Below are positions 34,464 to 46,095 of a stretch of DNA of 64,000 nucleotides, piece after piece. The notes beneath the pieces are model-generated. The model saw nothing but the letters and a program-made list of their open reading frames with translations. It had not been told where the DNA came from and did not search any database. The stretch comes from Adiantum capillus-veneris. Its lineage: Eukaryota; Streptophyta; Polypodiopsida; Polypodiales; Pteridaceae. Within the stretch, counting starts at the first letter, position 1, and each line of letters starts with the position of its first letter. A program made the position numbers and the translations under genes. The DNA is taken from positions 156,957,057 to 157,021,056 of the forward strand of contig CM043952.1 in assembly GCA_014529385.2 (NCBI GenBank). The letters run 5' to 3'.

Positions 34464-36874
34464 TCATGAAGAATGATGCTGATTATTATATCGAGAGAGC
34501 CAAGTGAAAGGAGGGGGATCAGAGTCTCCTGCTCCTGCATTATAATGTTGTGTGCCTCCGCCTCCCGTCTCTGTCACATGACCGAATGGTGCCTGTAACT
34601 CATCGGGGAGGATATGGGATATAGCTGTATGACTATCTAGGAAAGCTGAGTGACCCTGATCGAACGCGTCCAGATACGCACTCAAGCTCTCTGATTTGAC
34701 TGAACCCGTCTCAATTATATTATGCAGAGAGTGTTGTGGATTGATGCCCATCGGCTGAAGATCAGTGCTTGGCGGCGCAGCTTGCAGTGGCTGCGTGCTT
34801 GGCGACAGATACTGCCTGTGGAGCTGCTGAGTGGCGGGGTCCCCGATATGTTGATGGGCTGATGCAGGTCCTAAAACAGCTGCACCCAAATGATAGAATG
34901 AGTCGGATGTAAAAGGGAACATAGACCTGCCTTGCATCTCCGGGTTAATGCTGTCACTGAAACTGGGGCTAATAAAACTACCAGCTCCTGCGCCGCCAGC
35001 TTGCTGCAGTACTGAATTATATCCAGGTGGCTGCCCCTGATCAGCGATAGGTCCGGTACTTCTGCACATGAATGAAGGAGCTGATACATGCAGCAGAGAA
35101 GCTCTGTAAACGTCTGTGCCGTAACTTGAGGGTGTTCCGTATGAGGAGCTCATTGGTGCCGTAGAAGCACCACCTGGGCGCTGTGCACTATCAATCTGCG
35201 CCGGCGAGGACCTGATCGACCAGCTTTCGAATATCCCAGCTGGTGCTGCAGCTTCTGGCCTTAAACCAAAGAGATACTGATTGCTTTCTCGGGCTACCTG
35301 ATGTCGGTGATCTTGCAGCAGGAGCTGCGCCAAATTAGCCCGCATGCTAGTGGCAGCTACGAACTGCTGTGGCGCAGGGTTTAAGGGCTGCAAGAAACGA
35401 GGATGAGAGAACGCGGAGTGCTGTACGTCTGGCTGCTGTAGAGGACGCTGCGCCCTGAAAGCGAAACTGCCACCAGCAGGCTGAGGCAGAGAATGACCTG
35501 TGCCTGAGCCTACGTTGTGTTGCGAGGAACGCTGTTGGTCGCCGATCAGGACATTACGGGGCAGTAGAGAATGAACTGTCGGTTGAAAGGAATGCTGACT
35601 ATACGCTCCTCCAGTACCTGCGCCGTGGGGGTGAGGCGGGCGAGGCTGCAAAAAGTGCTGCTGACTGTAGCCGTGTGGAGCCGCATAAACAGCGCCTGGT
35701 CTTGCCCCTGAACCGACGTATAGCCCCCTGCTGAAATTATAGCCGCTTGGTGCACTAGCTGTGGCTGCGGTAAAATGGGTAGCAGAATCTGCGAAGTTAA
35801 GCTTGGCTCTCGTGCCTCTAAAGCTGAGCGCCGCCTGATCGTAGGCTCGGGCGGCATCCTCTGCTGTTTCGAAAGTGCCCAGCCACACCCGCGCTGCCTT
35901 CCGCGGATCTCGGATCTCCGCCGCCCACTTTCCCCATGGCCGCTGCCGCACGCCTCTGTAGCGCCTCCTCTTGGGCGGTGGCTCTGTGGGCAGCCGTTCC
36001 CGACCTGGAGACCTCTTCACATCTTGATTTTCCTCTGCCCCCTCCTCCGGCTCCCGCCTCCCAGCGAACTCCATCCTCGACTCTGCCTGCTCTCGCTGTC
36101 CACTCCTTTCCTGCCTGCAATCTTCGACGCCCGCACCTGCTTCTGCAACCATCCATCACCCCTGTGAGCTCAATTAAAAGACGTTGAAATGACTTCATAA
36201 CAAAAAATTGTAAAAACAGCTCCCCCCGCACCTGCACAGCTCGCGGATTGTGTACTAGAAGATGGTTGATCCGAAGGCGCCGTCGAGCCAGAACTGAACC
36301 GTGTCATCAACGTGCTCGTATCCACGTCCTGGTCCGACGAAGGGCACGATCTAGGTGGATCAGAATAGCGGCCAGATCGCTGCCGAGGTGGCTGCTGTAG
36401 AAGCGAACTGCAGGGATTAGGGGCGTCTAGCTTCCAGCCTGGTCTTGCACCGGGCAAGCCTAACGAAGAATCTTCTTGAAGAAAGACAGGCTGCGCCGCG
36501 CTCAGTAACCATGGCTCTGATGCCCGTGCCATAGCAGCTCCCCGAACAGCAGGTGCGATCGATGTGCATATTGCTGTGGACGACAAAGAGAGAGAGGACG
36601 ATGAACCATGAGACACCATAGCCAGGGAAGCGACAGAAGCCAGAACAGACGGTCGGCCTGCAGGGAGAGCCAACGGCTGGAGTTGTGATGAAGGTGAAGG
36701 GGCGCCACCAGAAACGTGTGAGAGGGCAGAAACGATCGTGGACATTTCCGTTCGTGAATTCCTAGAGAAGGCCCCATTGGTAAAGCTTGAGATTTCCAGA
36801 TCTGACTCAGCCACTATCACATTGGTGTTGCCTGGCTCGAGCCCAGCGTCCTTATGCGCCACTTTGCAAGCCAC
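34464..36874 (-). CDS. AP2/ERF transcription factor, ERF group X (ABR1/RAP2.6)-like; probable two exons
   Basis: A nuclear DNA-binding regulator. One AP2/ERF domain ([19 protein letters not shown] ... [16 protein letters not shown] ... [10 protein letters not shown]) has the ERF-type Ala and Asp in WAAEIRD, and a basic KRRR run before it, so GCC-box-type binding is expected. The main frame is 36152-34464 (562 aa, domain 65-121). I favour an upstream exon 36874-36232 joined by an 89-bp intron (donor GCAG/GTGCGG, acceptor TTGCAG/AAGCAG, 36231-36143). That keeps frame, gives 773 aa, and puts the domain at about 276-332. The exon-1 product is Ser/Pro/Ala-rich; the C-terminus is Gln/His/Ser-rich, like an activation region. 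The alternative is a single exon starting at 36152. The GC-rich coding sequence contrasts with the AT-rich transposon surroundings. No stops or shifts are seen. Confidence 0.85.
36143..36231 (-). other. Predicted 89-bp intron of the ERF gene
   Basis: Minus-strand GT...AG. The alternative acceptor CTCACAG ending at 36162 would put a TGA (36158-36156) in the AP2 frame, so the downstream TTGCAG acceptor is preferred. A read-through transcript would stop at about 36170. Confidence 0.55.
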
Positions 36875-37209
36875 TACTGTGAAAATTTGATATCTAGAGT
36901 CTACTATAACCTTCTAGAAGCGTGTAAGTCAAATGAAGGCGCATGCGGACCCAGCAAGTAGCCAGAAAAGACATATTTGGGAGCATTGCGAGGCTTTGCT
37001 TGACGCGCAGCAACTTGCAGCAAGAGGCTGGGGGAGATAGCTTGATACCCACCCCAAAGATTAAGTGCAGCTCTAGTCAGGTGAGCTCCCGTCAGGCGTC
37101 CTCGTTTGCTAATTGTGGAAGTGACCCTGCGAGTGCGAGTACCATGCCTTCGTTGAGAGACTTTTAGTGTTAGCTTCCAAGATCGGTTGGCGGTCTCACA
37201 GAAGGAAGA

Positions 37210-37690
37210 GGCAAAACACGTGCGCCTCCATGAGTACAGGGCTTTAAACTGTTTGCAGGCCATCTCGAAAGATCCTGTGGAAGGAGGCGAGCGTTAACCG
37301 CCCTCGCCGGGCCGCTGGCAGAAAGGTGCACTAAAGGATACATGATCCTTGAAGGTGAATCGACTTGTCTATGGCGCTCTATTCCAATGAAATCAGCAAT
37401 TGCCTGGAGGACGGACAATCCCAGATCATAGATGATAGCATCACACACAGAGAGTCCAGCGACGTTCGGGCTGTGCGCACGCTTTCTTCCTCCGATGGAT
37501 ATATTTGTAGAGGACACTGCGCGGTGACCGCATCGCAACAAATTGTGGACCGACGCCCCTGCTGTATAATTACGTACTTTCTCGTACAGGGAACAGAACC
37601 GCAATGGGAACTTGGGCGGTTAGAGAAAGCGTCTGCCCACGTGGGCTCCACGTCAGCACCTATGCACACGGCACGTGGATCGTCAAAAGA
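37210..37690 (-). promoter_or_regulatory. ACGT-element cluster upstream of the ERF gene
   Basis: Within 45 bp lie CCCACGTGGGC (37636-37646), CCACGTCAGC (37648-37657) and GGCACGTGGAT (37670-37680). A further CACGTG lies at 37217-37222. G-box/ABRE-like ACGT cores bind bZIP and bHLH factors in plants, and clusters often give ABA or stress response. They lie 0.3-0.8 kb upstream of the predicted start. Transcription start and TATA box were not determined. Confidence 0.5.
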
Positions 37691-37719
37691 GAATTTCTGA
37701 AAGTCAAACTTTGCGTCTA

Positions 37720-37830
37720 CCACCTACTGTAAGAGAATCACCAGTGATGACATCAAAAGAGAGAGAGAGAGAGAGAGAAAGAGAATCACCAGTGATGACA
37801 TCAAGAGAGAGAGAGAGAGAGAGAGCGCGA
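37720..37830. repeat. Direct repeat with (GA)n in the ERF upstream region
   Basis: The phrase AGAATCACCAGTGATGACATCA occurs twice (about 37734 and 37781 by start of the unit), each followed by a GA run. GA-rich stretches are common in plant promoters and 5' leaders. Confidence 0.8.
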
Positions 37831-38039
37831 GAAAAGGGAGGCCTGGGAGGGGGAAAGAGACTCGTGCGCGCAAAGACATATCAAATCTTTGCTAGCTTTT
37901 CTCATCCGAGGCTCCGACACTGCCGTATATTTCTTCCAAGTTCAAAGGCTCCCATCAGCCTGCGCGCCACGTCGTGTTTGAGAAAAAATAAACTCTCTTT
38001 TGAAGGTTCCACAACAACTTTAAGGCTGCCATTTTAGCT

Positions 38040-38690
38040 CCATAAGACAAGCAAAAAGTGTACACTGCTTAGGCTCTCATCTTGTTTCTTGGTCACCTCG
38101 AGGCTCGCAGAAAGCATGCTTTGCTTGAGGGTCCAAGGTAGCCTAGTTTATGATAAAAAAGTTAGAGCTGCGTCCCGTTGAAGACCTACAAAGCATAGAG
38201 TACGAAGACGCACACACTGCACGCACTACAAAAAAATGCAAAACAAATTTAAGTTTGTTGAGCATACAACGGGACGAAGCCTCATTTACTGCAGACCTAT
38301 GCATTGTATGCCCCTCATGCGTCAAGTGGGACGCAGCTAGAACCCATCTAGGCGTGCCAATTTGTTCAGACTAGATTTCCCATTCAACATTGAGGTTAAG
38401 ACAGGCCTTTTGAGGTCATTGTCCCACATACTGCTCATAAAGAATATTTGCTACTCAAATTTTCCATCAAACGACATGGATGACATAGGTGAATTGGAGA
38501 GCTTGAGAAATGGAGAATAGTCCGAGTGTATTAGTTTATTTGTCTAGGTGGAATACATTTGCAACTAGTTTTGCTCTCCCCATGCCAAGTTCTCTTGCAT
38601 GAAATTCCTATCATGCTCTTGTGCACGCTTGTGAAATTATAGTCTTTGTTCTGAAAGAGAAACACTAACAATCAATTGTTGGTTGGAACT

Positions 38691-38733
<43 letters not shown>

Positions 38734-39337
38734 ATATATCTTCTTACTTCATTTTAAACATGTTTTTGAAGCAAGGTGACTCCTCGTATGCAATAAGCAT
38801 GATATCTTAAAATTGCAAGGGACGCTATCTCCAATCGTTAAAGTGTTTATAAACCTGGTCCATGGCACTTTATTGCTCTATTTGCCTTTTTAAATAATAT
38901 ATCAAAGACACTAATTGTTTCTTTGTAGAAAGCAAGAATGGCTAAGAGACCACCCACACACATGATTCTTTTAGAAAAACATTTTCTTGGCCTTGAATTT
39001 CAAGGTCAAGCTAATGAGACAACCAAGATTCATGCCAAAATCTCAGTATTTACCAAGATTTTTAACTAAAATTTCCAGTCTTTTACCTAGAAAATTAAGT
39101 TCAAAGTGGAATTTCTCATTGCCAACCAAGTAATTTAAAGACTACAACCCCGGATATGTGAGCATTGACTCTTTTTTGTTGCTTTTTCTACTAACCATGC
39201 TTTTGCAGCAAGGTGATTTATAGTATATGATACCATGTCATATTTTGAATGTTGAATCTGTAATCCTTTTAAAAAGTTCATAAATAACATGGTCTTTTCT
39301 CATCACTTCAGTGATCCAAAAGAATTGTCAGAGACCT
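38040..39337. other. Intergenic, no recognisable gene
   Basis: AT-rich, with a (GA)n run at about 38694-38731. The short ORFs at 38143-38374 overlap on both strands and show no family features. Confidence 0.4.
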
Positions 39338-40876
39338 TGTCATAAAATTTAATATCTAACCAACCCAAATGATTTTTTCATATTAAACTGCTTATTTAAT
39401 GTGAGGGAATAAACGGGAACAAGGGTTAGAATATATATAGACATGTGCTTACAAATCTATCTCAACACGGGGCCAATGGTAAAGGGGTCAAAATGAGAGA
39501 TGGTCTATCAAAGAGAAAGGGTAGCCAATGGAGCTTAAAGACCTTCAGGTTAGCTTCATTGAAGACCTCCAAAGGTTAGTGTTAAAAGTCCTTTGACCTT
39601 AGGTAAGCTAGGGATGTGCTTGAGGTGGGAACCCAGCCCCCACACTTGAGGTGCTTGTCGTGCTTGCTGACTAAGATTCTTGAGGTGCTTGTCATGCTTG
39701 CCGACTAGGGAGCTTGAGGTACTTGTGGAAACGCTACCCAAGCTTGAGGTGCTTTGTCATGCTTGCTGACTAAAGTGCTTGTGTTCCAAAAGTCAACGAA
39801 ATCCCTACAAAGGAAGGGGCGAGCCCTAAAGCTAGGGGGATGAGACAGAGAACACACACACACAAGGTAAGCCCAAGCCTCAAGAGGCAGCAAGGACACA
39901 TGTCCAGACCCTACCTATGTTGCCCTCATGATGTGCCTAAAGCCTATTGGTTGGCCTCCCAAGGGGTCCAATGATAGATTAATTCAATTAATTGTTTTTG
40001 CATTTATTAAGTCCTCTCTCTCAAAGGGGAAAGGGGGACACTTGTCCCAAGGCTACCCTTGCTGCTTGATATGCAGTTGCATGTGTTTGGTTAGGCTTGT
40101 AGGGGTCCAATGAGCTTCCATGTTGAGCTAGAAGAGGGGGTTGACCAAAGCAAGAAGGGGGGTTTCTTTGGGGGTATACTCTCCCACACACACTCACACA
40201 CTCTCTCATTGTGTGAAGTGAAAAGTGCAAGAACTCCTTCTCCTTCTCCAAGCTTGTTGAGGAGTTGAGAGTCTACACCAACACTCTTGGCTATGGAATG
40301 CAAAACCAACCAAGAGCCATGCTTCAATGCTTAAGCTTTCCATCTTATCCATCTTCATTACTATGTTAGCAAGAAGAGTGATGATAAGTGAGGAACTATT
40401 TCTTTCTCCTATGAATGTTTCTTCTTCCGCTTCCCTACCCTCATTCCCCGCTAGCTCTCTCCACCTTTGAAGGTGTTTGAGGCCTTGGGACCAAGGCTGG
40501 GGATAGTTAATGCTTTTGCCAAAGTTTATGTTATGCTCGTGATGCATGAAGCTTTCCATCTTCATTGCATCACCTAGGTCACAAGGAACACAAAGATTGT
40601 ATTGCACCAAGTCTCTCTTGATGGGAGAACATATAATACAAAAACCTATTGAAGGGGGACTGGCTCCACATAAATCTAGTCCTAAGCTGTTTTCATGTTC
40701 TCTAAACTCTCTATCTTGCAAAAGTATTGTTCATGCCAAGTTAATTAAGTACTATGATTATGTTGCTACCATCAATTAAGAGCACCCTCTATGTTCTCAA
40801 AGTAGCCTCGCAAGAATGTTATCTTTAATTCTTTTAATTCCGCTATTCTCAAAGTTCATAGGCCATTTCCATTACA
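39338..40876 (+). repeat. 5' LTR of element G2
   Basis: About 1539 bp, TG...CA, aligning with G1's LTR (1453-2577) and with 45956-46095. It has short internal CTTGAGGTGCTTGTC repeats at 39640-39780 and an (AC)n tract near 39852. Confidence 0.8.
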
Positions 40877-41290
40877 TTGGAATGAGAGCATTTGGTTTCT
40901 CTTTTCTTGCTTAAGAAGTGAGGTCCTTAAGTAACGTATTAATGGTTGATTTTGTTAATTATATTAGTGGAAGTGGAAATGGGATCTATTATCGGTTTTG
41001 TTGAGCCCACTATGTGGGATATGGTGCACACCTCGGGAGCTTTGGTCTTAATAATGGGGTCTTTTCAAAATTGTCTACGGCTTAACCATTATTGAGCCAT
41101 AAAAAGTCTAAAAGGAGCTATCCCTTAGCAATTCTGCAATATTTTACCCACTCCGCTACTCTCTATAATTAACCAATTGGAGCCGTGGGTGTAGATTCTT
41201 AAGTGCTAATTTTCAAAGGCCAAGAGGAGTAGCAACTAAGGTTTTGAATTTCCAAAAAATACACTAAGTAAACACCCAAATTCTATTAAC

Positions 41291-42720
41291 ATGACTGACA
41301 ATAACCAAGAGAATAGAATGAACATTGATAAGTTTGATTTTGCACATGAAGGTGCTAATAATGATGCCCCCATGTTTGTCAATTCTCTTCTTAGTAGGTT
41401 CCAGCAAGCTATGGGCAACCCTGCTTTGCAAGCCAAAGTTACTCACCAACTTCGCGCTTATGGGATTTCTCTTCCTCTCCAAGAGGAGAGAGAGCTTAGG
41501 AGGATTCTTGATGAGACCCCCAAAACAAGGCTCTCTCCCATCCCGGGGAGATCACCTAATAAAAAGTAACCTATCAGTGAGTTCAATAGAAGGGTATTTA
41601 AAGTTCTTGAAACTTACATAAATATATATACAGAAGGGAATTATTTTTTCAAATTTGAAAAAAACTTATAGATTATAAAAGAAAAGGGTAAATTATATTC
41701 CTAACAAAACTTACAGATAAGGGGTTTTACAAATGTCTTGAACGTACGTGATATGGTAGTTTTACACATAGGAACCCCCCGAGTCTCCCATACGAGAGGA
41801 GGAGTCCAAAGAACGAGAACGTAATGAATTCCTAAGTTTCTCTGAAGATCTGGCTCCGCGAAGACGGCGGTCTAGACGGTTGCCAACTCCTCCCAAGAGG
41901 AAATGGTCAACCTACAACCCTTCTCCTCGCTGAAAGGGAAGAGAGGAAACAAAGGAAGAAAAGGGCAAGAAAGAGGTCACCCTCTTCTCCTTCTTCTTCA
42001 CCTTTCTCCTCTTCTGACGAAAGCTATGGCTATTCTTCTAGAGAATACAAGAGAGGAGGACATCGAAAATCTTACCTTGCATGGCGAAGGTCCCAAAATC
42101 TCAAGAAGTTCAAAGAGGGAGGACAAAGTATCTCTTTTCTCACCTATGATGGCATCTTTTGTGCTACCGACAAAGTATTGGCCTTCATCCAACAATTTGA
42201 TGTGGCATTTGGAGATGAGGATTTCCGAAGAGAGTCCTCCAAGCGACGCCATGTAGCTATGCATTTTTAGAAATTGGCTCGTCAATGATGGGCTATCCTT
42301 CCTAGCAATGGCGAAGCCCCAAAGACATGGAAAACTCTACGAGTTTCCATCATGAAGAAATTTCTTCCAAGCGATACAAAGGAAAAAGTGCTTATCGAAT
42401 GGCAAAGTTTGAAGCTTCTCTCCCATGAGTCTATTTACAAATATGTGGACAAGTTTTTGGATTTACATCTCAAGGCTACTGTATTTCAAAAGATAGACTT
42501 CACTGAGCAAAAGCAACAATTTTGTGCGGGATTACCTAAAGGGATGGTCGAGTATGTCAACTCTCGATGGCCTGGTGGAAAAGTTTTGAGATTTACATCT
42601 CAAGCTACTGTCTTTCAAAAGACAGACTTCGCTGAGCAAAAGCAACAATTTTGTGAGGGATTACCTGTAGAGATGGCCAAGTATGTCAACTCCAACGGCC
42701 TGGTTCTATCACCAAAGTAA
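41291..42720 (+). pseudogene. Ty3 gag of element G2 (matrix/capsid part), broken
   Basis: Gag starts at ATG 41291 (MTDNNQENRMNIDKFDF) and stays open to 41569, where MITE-like sequence has entered. Coding resumes after 41783 with an Arg/Glu-rich region, a Ser-rich stretch at about 41990, and the retrotrans_gag capsid domain (SFLTYDGIFCATDKVLAFIQ near 42125 on, then KFLPSDTKEKVLIEWQSL at 42358). A segment is duplicated in tandem: ATVFQKIDFTEQKQQF (about 42478) recurs as ATVFQKTDFAEQKQQF (about 42604), period about 130 bp. Several stops and shifts interrupt it. Confidence 0.8.
41543..41783. mobile_element. MITE-like insert in G2 gag (copy 2)
   Basis: The left end GGGGAGATCACCTAAT, then AGTAACCTATCAGTGAGTTCAA, parallels copy 1 at 3134 (GGGGGTTCACCTC, then AGTTACCACGTGAGTTCAA). 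The right end TTGAACGTACGTGATATG, then TAGTTTTACACATAGGAACC, parallels copy 1's TTGAACGCACGTTATATG and ACACCCCTC end. Base composition is AT-rich inside GC-richer gag codons. Ends are less clean than in copy 1. Confidence 0.45.
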
Positions 42721-42731
42721 TCCACCACACC

Positions 42732-43046
42732 ATGGTTGCTTCGTGCATCAATTTCCAACAAGGGGCTAGATGGAATGTCAAGCCCATGGAAAACAAAGAC
42801 AAGAGTGATGCAAAGGGGAAAACCAATGCCCAAAATTCTTCCCAAGGCAATTCCAACAACAACAACAACAACAATCCGTCCAAGGATAAGGGAGTTTACA
42901 AAGGTAAAAACAAATTCTCTCCTGAAGAGCTTGAAGCTTTTGGCAAGGACCATAAATGTCTTAAGTTTGGGGAGCAAGGACATGGCTATCGTTCTTGCCC
43001 CAAGAGAAATGCCCGCAATGAGACTCCTAGAGCTTCCACTATCTAA
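42732..43046 (+). pseudogene. G2 gag nucleocapsid with a damaged zinc knuckle
   Basis: An Asn-repeat linker (about eight Asn in a row) leads to a knuckle that reads CLKFGEQGHGYRSC. The second Cys of CX2CX4HX4C is Phe, so zinc binding should fail. It ends at a TAA just before the protease region. Confidence 0.8.
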
Positions 43047-43109
43047 GCTCCAAAAGAGGACACTCATTGCAAAGGATCATATCTCTTCTATGCTTGAAGA
43101 AAGGTAAGG

Positions 43110-43512
43110 GATCTTGATGCCTTCATCGTGTTTGACCCTGGCTCTACTCACAACTTCATATCAATGGAGATGGGAGATACTGTAACGGGCCGACACCGCT
43201 TTCAAGGAACAACAAGCCTCCGTGACTCCCTTGATGGGGAGGTTGAGGCTTCATGTCCAAATCTATGTCGACAAAGAAGACTTTGTCATCTCTTCTCTCC
43301 AACATGAGTATGCTATCCTAGGGGCACCATGGTTCAACTGCATGACTGCCAACATGAAGTTCCCTGAAAGGAGAATCTACTTCATCTACAAGGGAAAGAG
43401 CATGTATATAGATGCTAATGAGTCTGGTTGTACTATACCACTTGTAAATCCTCCTGCTTTTGATAAATCAATGAAAAGCTCAGTTTCAACGTACATGATT
43501 TTTGTCAAATAG
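43110..43512 (+). pseudogene. G2 aspartic protease
   Basis: A retropepsin-like domain that would cut the polyprotein. The active-site region reads FDPGSTHNFIS (usual form DSGSTHNFI), and the C-terminal strand has YAILGAPWF at about 43312-43340. One frame change lies between them. It is followed by a linker (ELSNFLKGFHDVF at about 43567) leading to reverse transcriptase, broken at 43690-43930 by sequence that does not fit the frame. Confidence 0.75.
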
Positions 43513-44076
43513 TCCCTAAAAGATCCTAATGTTTCATCAACTGTAAATGGTAGGAATCAAGAAGAGTTAGAGTTGTCTAATTTTCTAAAAGGATTCCACG
43601 ATGTGTTCATTGATGATATCCCTATGGACTTACCTCCAAAACGAGGGGATGATGACCATCGAATCATTAGGAAAAATATGAACCCCTACGGGGCCTTGTA
43701 AGAGCAACCAATCATATTTTAGTCAACAATAGGACATAACAGGGGAGGCATGGATAGCCCATATCTACGTACCTCAAAATTGTATCATGTAACATATCTA
43801 TGGAAAGAGCTCGGCAATGCAATCCAAATGCACTATTGTCTGTTAAATTTGAAGTTAAAATGCTCAAGTTATGGCCATTCAAAAAATAAATAAAAATTGG
43901 TGGGACAGTGGCCACAAGACCCCTCTCATTGGTATAGAGAGCATATTCCAAAAGAATATTTGAATCGAAAGGGCCCTTTTGGGGTTCACATTTTCCCTAA
44001 TGTTGAGCTCCTACTAGGAAGCTGACCGCCTAACAAGCCTCCTTATCGAGTTTCCCTAGCTCAACAAGAGGAGATC

Positions 44077-44760
44077 ATGAGGCAAGTACAAGAATTGGTA
44101 GACAAAGGGATGGTGAGGCCTAGCTCCTCTCCCTTTTGTTCTCTAGTCCATTTAGTGAAAAAGAAAGATGGTACATACCGCATGTGTGTGGACTATCGAG
44201 TACTAAACCATATCATTATCAAAAACAGATTTCCCGTGCCTCAGGTAGAAGATCTGTTTGATAAACTACAAGGCTCTACCTTCTTCAGTAGGATTGACCT
44301 TAAAAGTGGCTATCATCAAATAAGGAAAGTGGATGACGATATCATAAAGACCGCGTTTCGTACAACGTTTGGCCTTCATGAATATCTAGTCATTCCTTTT
44401 GGCTTGACTAATGCATCACCCATGTTCAATTGTCTAATGGAGAAAATCTTTAGACCCTACCGCAAATTCACTGGTTGATGAGCCGAAGGGTCAATACGAT
44501 GAATGGGTCTTAGGCATTTATGATAAAGAGATTTTAGTCGTTCTACATGCCCTAGACACGTCACACATGGAAGCACTATCTATTGGGGACCCTATTTATT
44601 CTACAAACAGGCCATCAAAGTCTCAAGTACTTCATGACACAAACCAAGCTTTCCGACAAACAAATGAGGTGGGCAAATTTTCTTGCGCAATTTTATTTTC
44701 ATATTGCTCACGTTGCTAGTAAGCACAATCAAGTGGCCGATGCACTTGCACGATGACCAA
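44077..44760 (+). pseudogene. G2 reverse transcriptase (N-terminal half) and RNase H remnant
   Basis: The frame 44077-44478 encodes fingers and palm up to FGLTNASPMFNCLMEKIF, with VKKKDGTYRMCVDYRVLN and FSRIDLKSGYHQI. The YxDD catalytic region is missing: right after FRPYRKFTG the sequence jumps to an RNase H-like part (KGQYDEWVLGIYDKEILVV-like, about 44490-44545) and to HIAHVASKHNQVADALAR at about 44700-44755. Loss of the palm motif means no polymerase activity. Confidence 0.85.
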
Positions 44761-44768
44761 AAGTTAAT

Positions 44769-45690
44769 GTGGTGTCTATAGATGAGTATGCTACTAAACC
44801 TGACTTTAGAGACATAATGTTAGCCCTTTCTTTGGGGAAGAGAGAGGAACCATTCACCTTGCAGGATGGTTATATTCTCCACGGAAATAGGCTATGTGTT
44901 ACGCACTTCCTTCGTGAGAAATTCATGTATGTATGTTACAGAAGTAGATCAACGCTTATAGTGGGAAAGTACTTACCTCTTGTAGAGTACGCGTTCAATA
45001 ATATTGTACATACTTCTACGGAAAAACGACCTTTTGAAATCAAAGGGAAGACCTAAAAGCCCCTTGCTACTTAAAGTACATGGGAAGATCTTCGATGCCG
45101 ATGAGTATAGCCGTGACCTACAGGAATCTTTTCAAAAGATTAAGGAGGCTATATCCATCTCTCAACAAAGGCAAAAAGCTATTGGCTGACAAGCACATAA
45201 GGGACTTAATGTTCAAAGAAAATGATTGGGTCTTAGTTAAGTTTCCCAAGGCTCAATTGAGGCAAACGACGGGGAAAACTCCTATGGCCATCAAAAGTAT
45301 TATGCTAAACTAGCAACAAGATACTATGGTCCTTTTCAAATTTTAAAGCCAATCAATGAGATGGGTTATCAACTTAGATTGCCCAACCATTGGCTCATAC
45401 ACATTGCTTTTCAGGTGAGCCTACTTAAGCTCTACAAAGGAGAGCCACCAAGTGAATCAATTATTGAAGACCCTCTCAAAATCGAAGACCAAGAAGAGGT
45501 GCTATAACCCGAAGCTATCCATCGGCATGAAGACAAGGTACAATGTCGACATGGTAAGATTATCCGATGGTATCTTATTAATTTCAAAAATTATCCTTTC
45601 GAAGATGCTAGATGGATGAATGGAATACAGCTTAAGGATAGTATGAACCTTGTCAATCCTTACAATGCTACATTAGAGTAAGCAAATGTA
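44769..45690 (+). pseudogene. G2 integrase remnant and chromodomain
   Basis: After the zinc-domain lead-in (TLQDGYILHGNRLCV near 44855) a deletion removes the integrase zinc finger and the first catalytic residues. Sequence resumes at YLPLVEYAFNN (about 44970). Two overlapping frames carry the C-terminal domain (GRPKSPLLLKVHGK, NDWVLVKFPKAQLRQTTGK). The chromodomain follows at about 45490-45640 (HRHEDKV, then RHGKIIRWYLINFKNYP and FEDARWM), ending at 45680 NLVNPYNATLE. It parallels 430-1097 of element G1. Confidence 0.85.
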
Positions 45691-45955
45691 CAAATTTCTT
45701 TCAAATGACCAATGTTTTTGTCTTATAAGACTAATTCTCTTTTTATTGTGCACAAATTTAAATAGTATGCATGCTTAGAATCATGTTTGTGTCTCTCAAA
45801 CACCAAGTAGACCAAATGGATTAGTCATCCATCTTGGAAAGATGTCGTAGGGTAAAAAGGGATCCTCTACTCGCTAAGAAACATTGACTAATGACTAAGG
45901 CTTTATCTCTTCTACCTCATAGTCGAGGACGGCTATGATTTCAAGAGAGAGGTAA

Positions 45956-46095
45956 TGTCATAAAATCTAATATCTAACCAACCCAAAGGATTTTCTCATA
46001 TTAAATTGATCATTTAATGTGGGGAAATAAAATGGAATAAGGGTTAGAATATAGACATGTGCTTACAGATCTATCTCAACATAGGGCCAATAGTA
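45956..46095 (+). repeat. Truncated 3' LTR of element G2
   Basis: Starts TGTCATAAAATC right after the GAGAGAGGTAA polypurine tract. It matches the G1/G2 LTRs for about 140 bp, to CAACATAGGGCCAATAGTAA, then switches to RNase H coding sequence of another Ty3 element. Confidence 0.8.

Larger units (their letters stand above)
39338..46095 (+). mobile_element. Ty3/gypsy chromodomain element G2, internally deleted, 3' LTR truncated
   Basis: The 5' LTR is 39338-40876 (TGTCATAAAATT ... CATTACA). A primer-site-like TGGAATGAGAGCA starts at 40878. Then gag (41291-43046), protease (about 43120-43512), reverse transcriptase (44077-44478), RNase H (about 44480-44760), integrase remnants (44769-45320), a chromodomain tail to 45680, a polypurine tract, and a 3' LTR from 45956 that stops at about 46095 at a junction with a different Ty3 element. 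Reverse transcriptase lacks the catalytic YxDD region and integrase lacks its catalytic core, both by deletion. A MITE-like insert breaks gag. Confidence 0.85.

Noticed and set aside
35775..36187. Plus-strand ORFs opposite the ERF gene
   Set aside because: GC-rich antisense shadows of a well-supported AP2 domain frame.
43690..43930. A third copy of the MITE in the G2 protease-reverse transcriptase linker
   Set aside because: Out-of-frame sequence is present, but its edges do not match the MITE ends.
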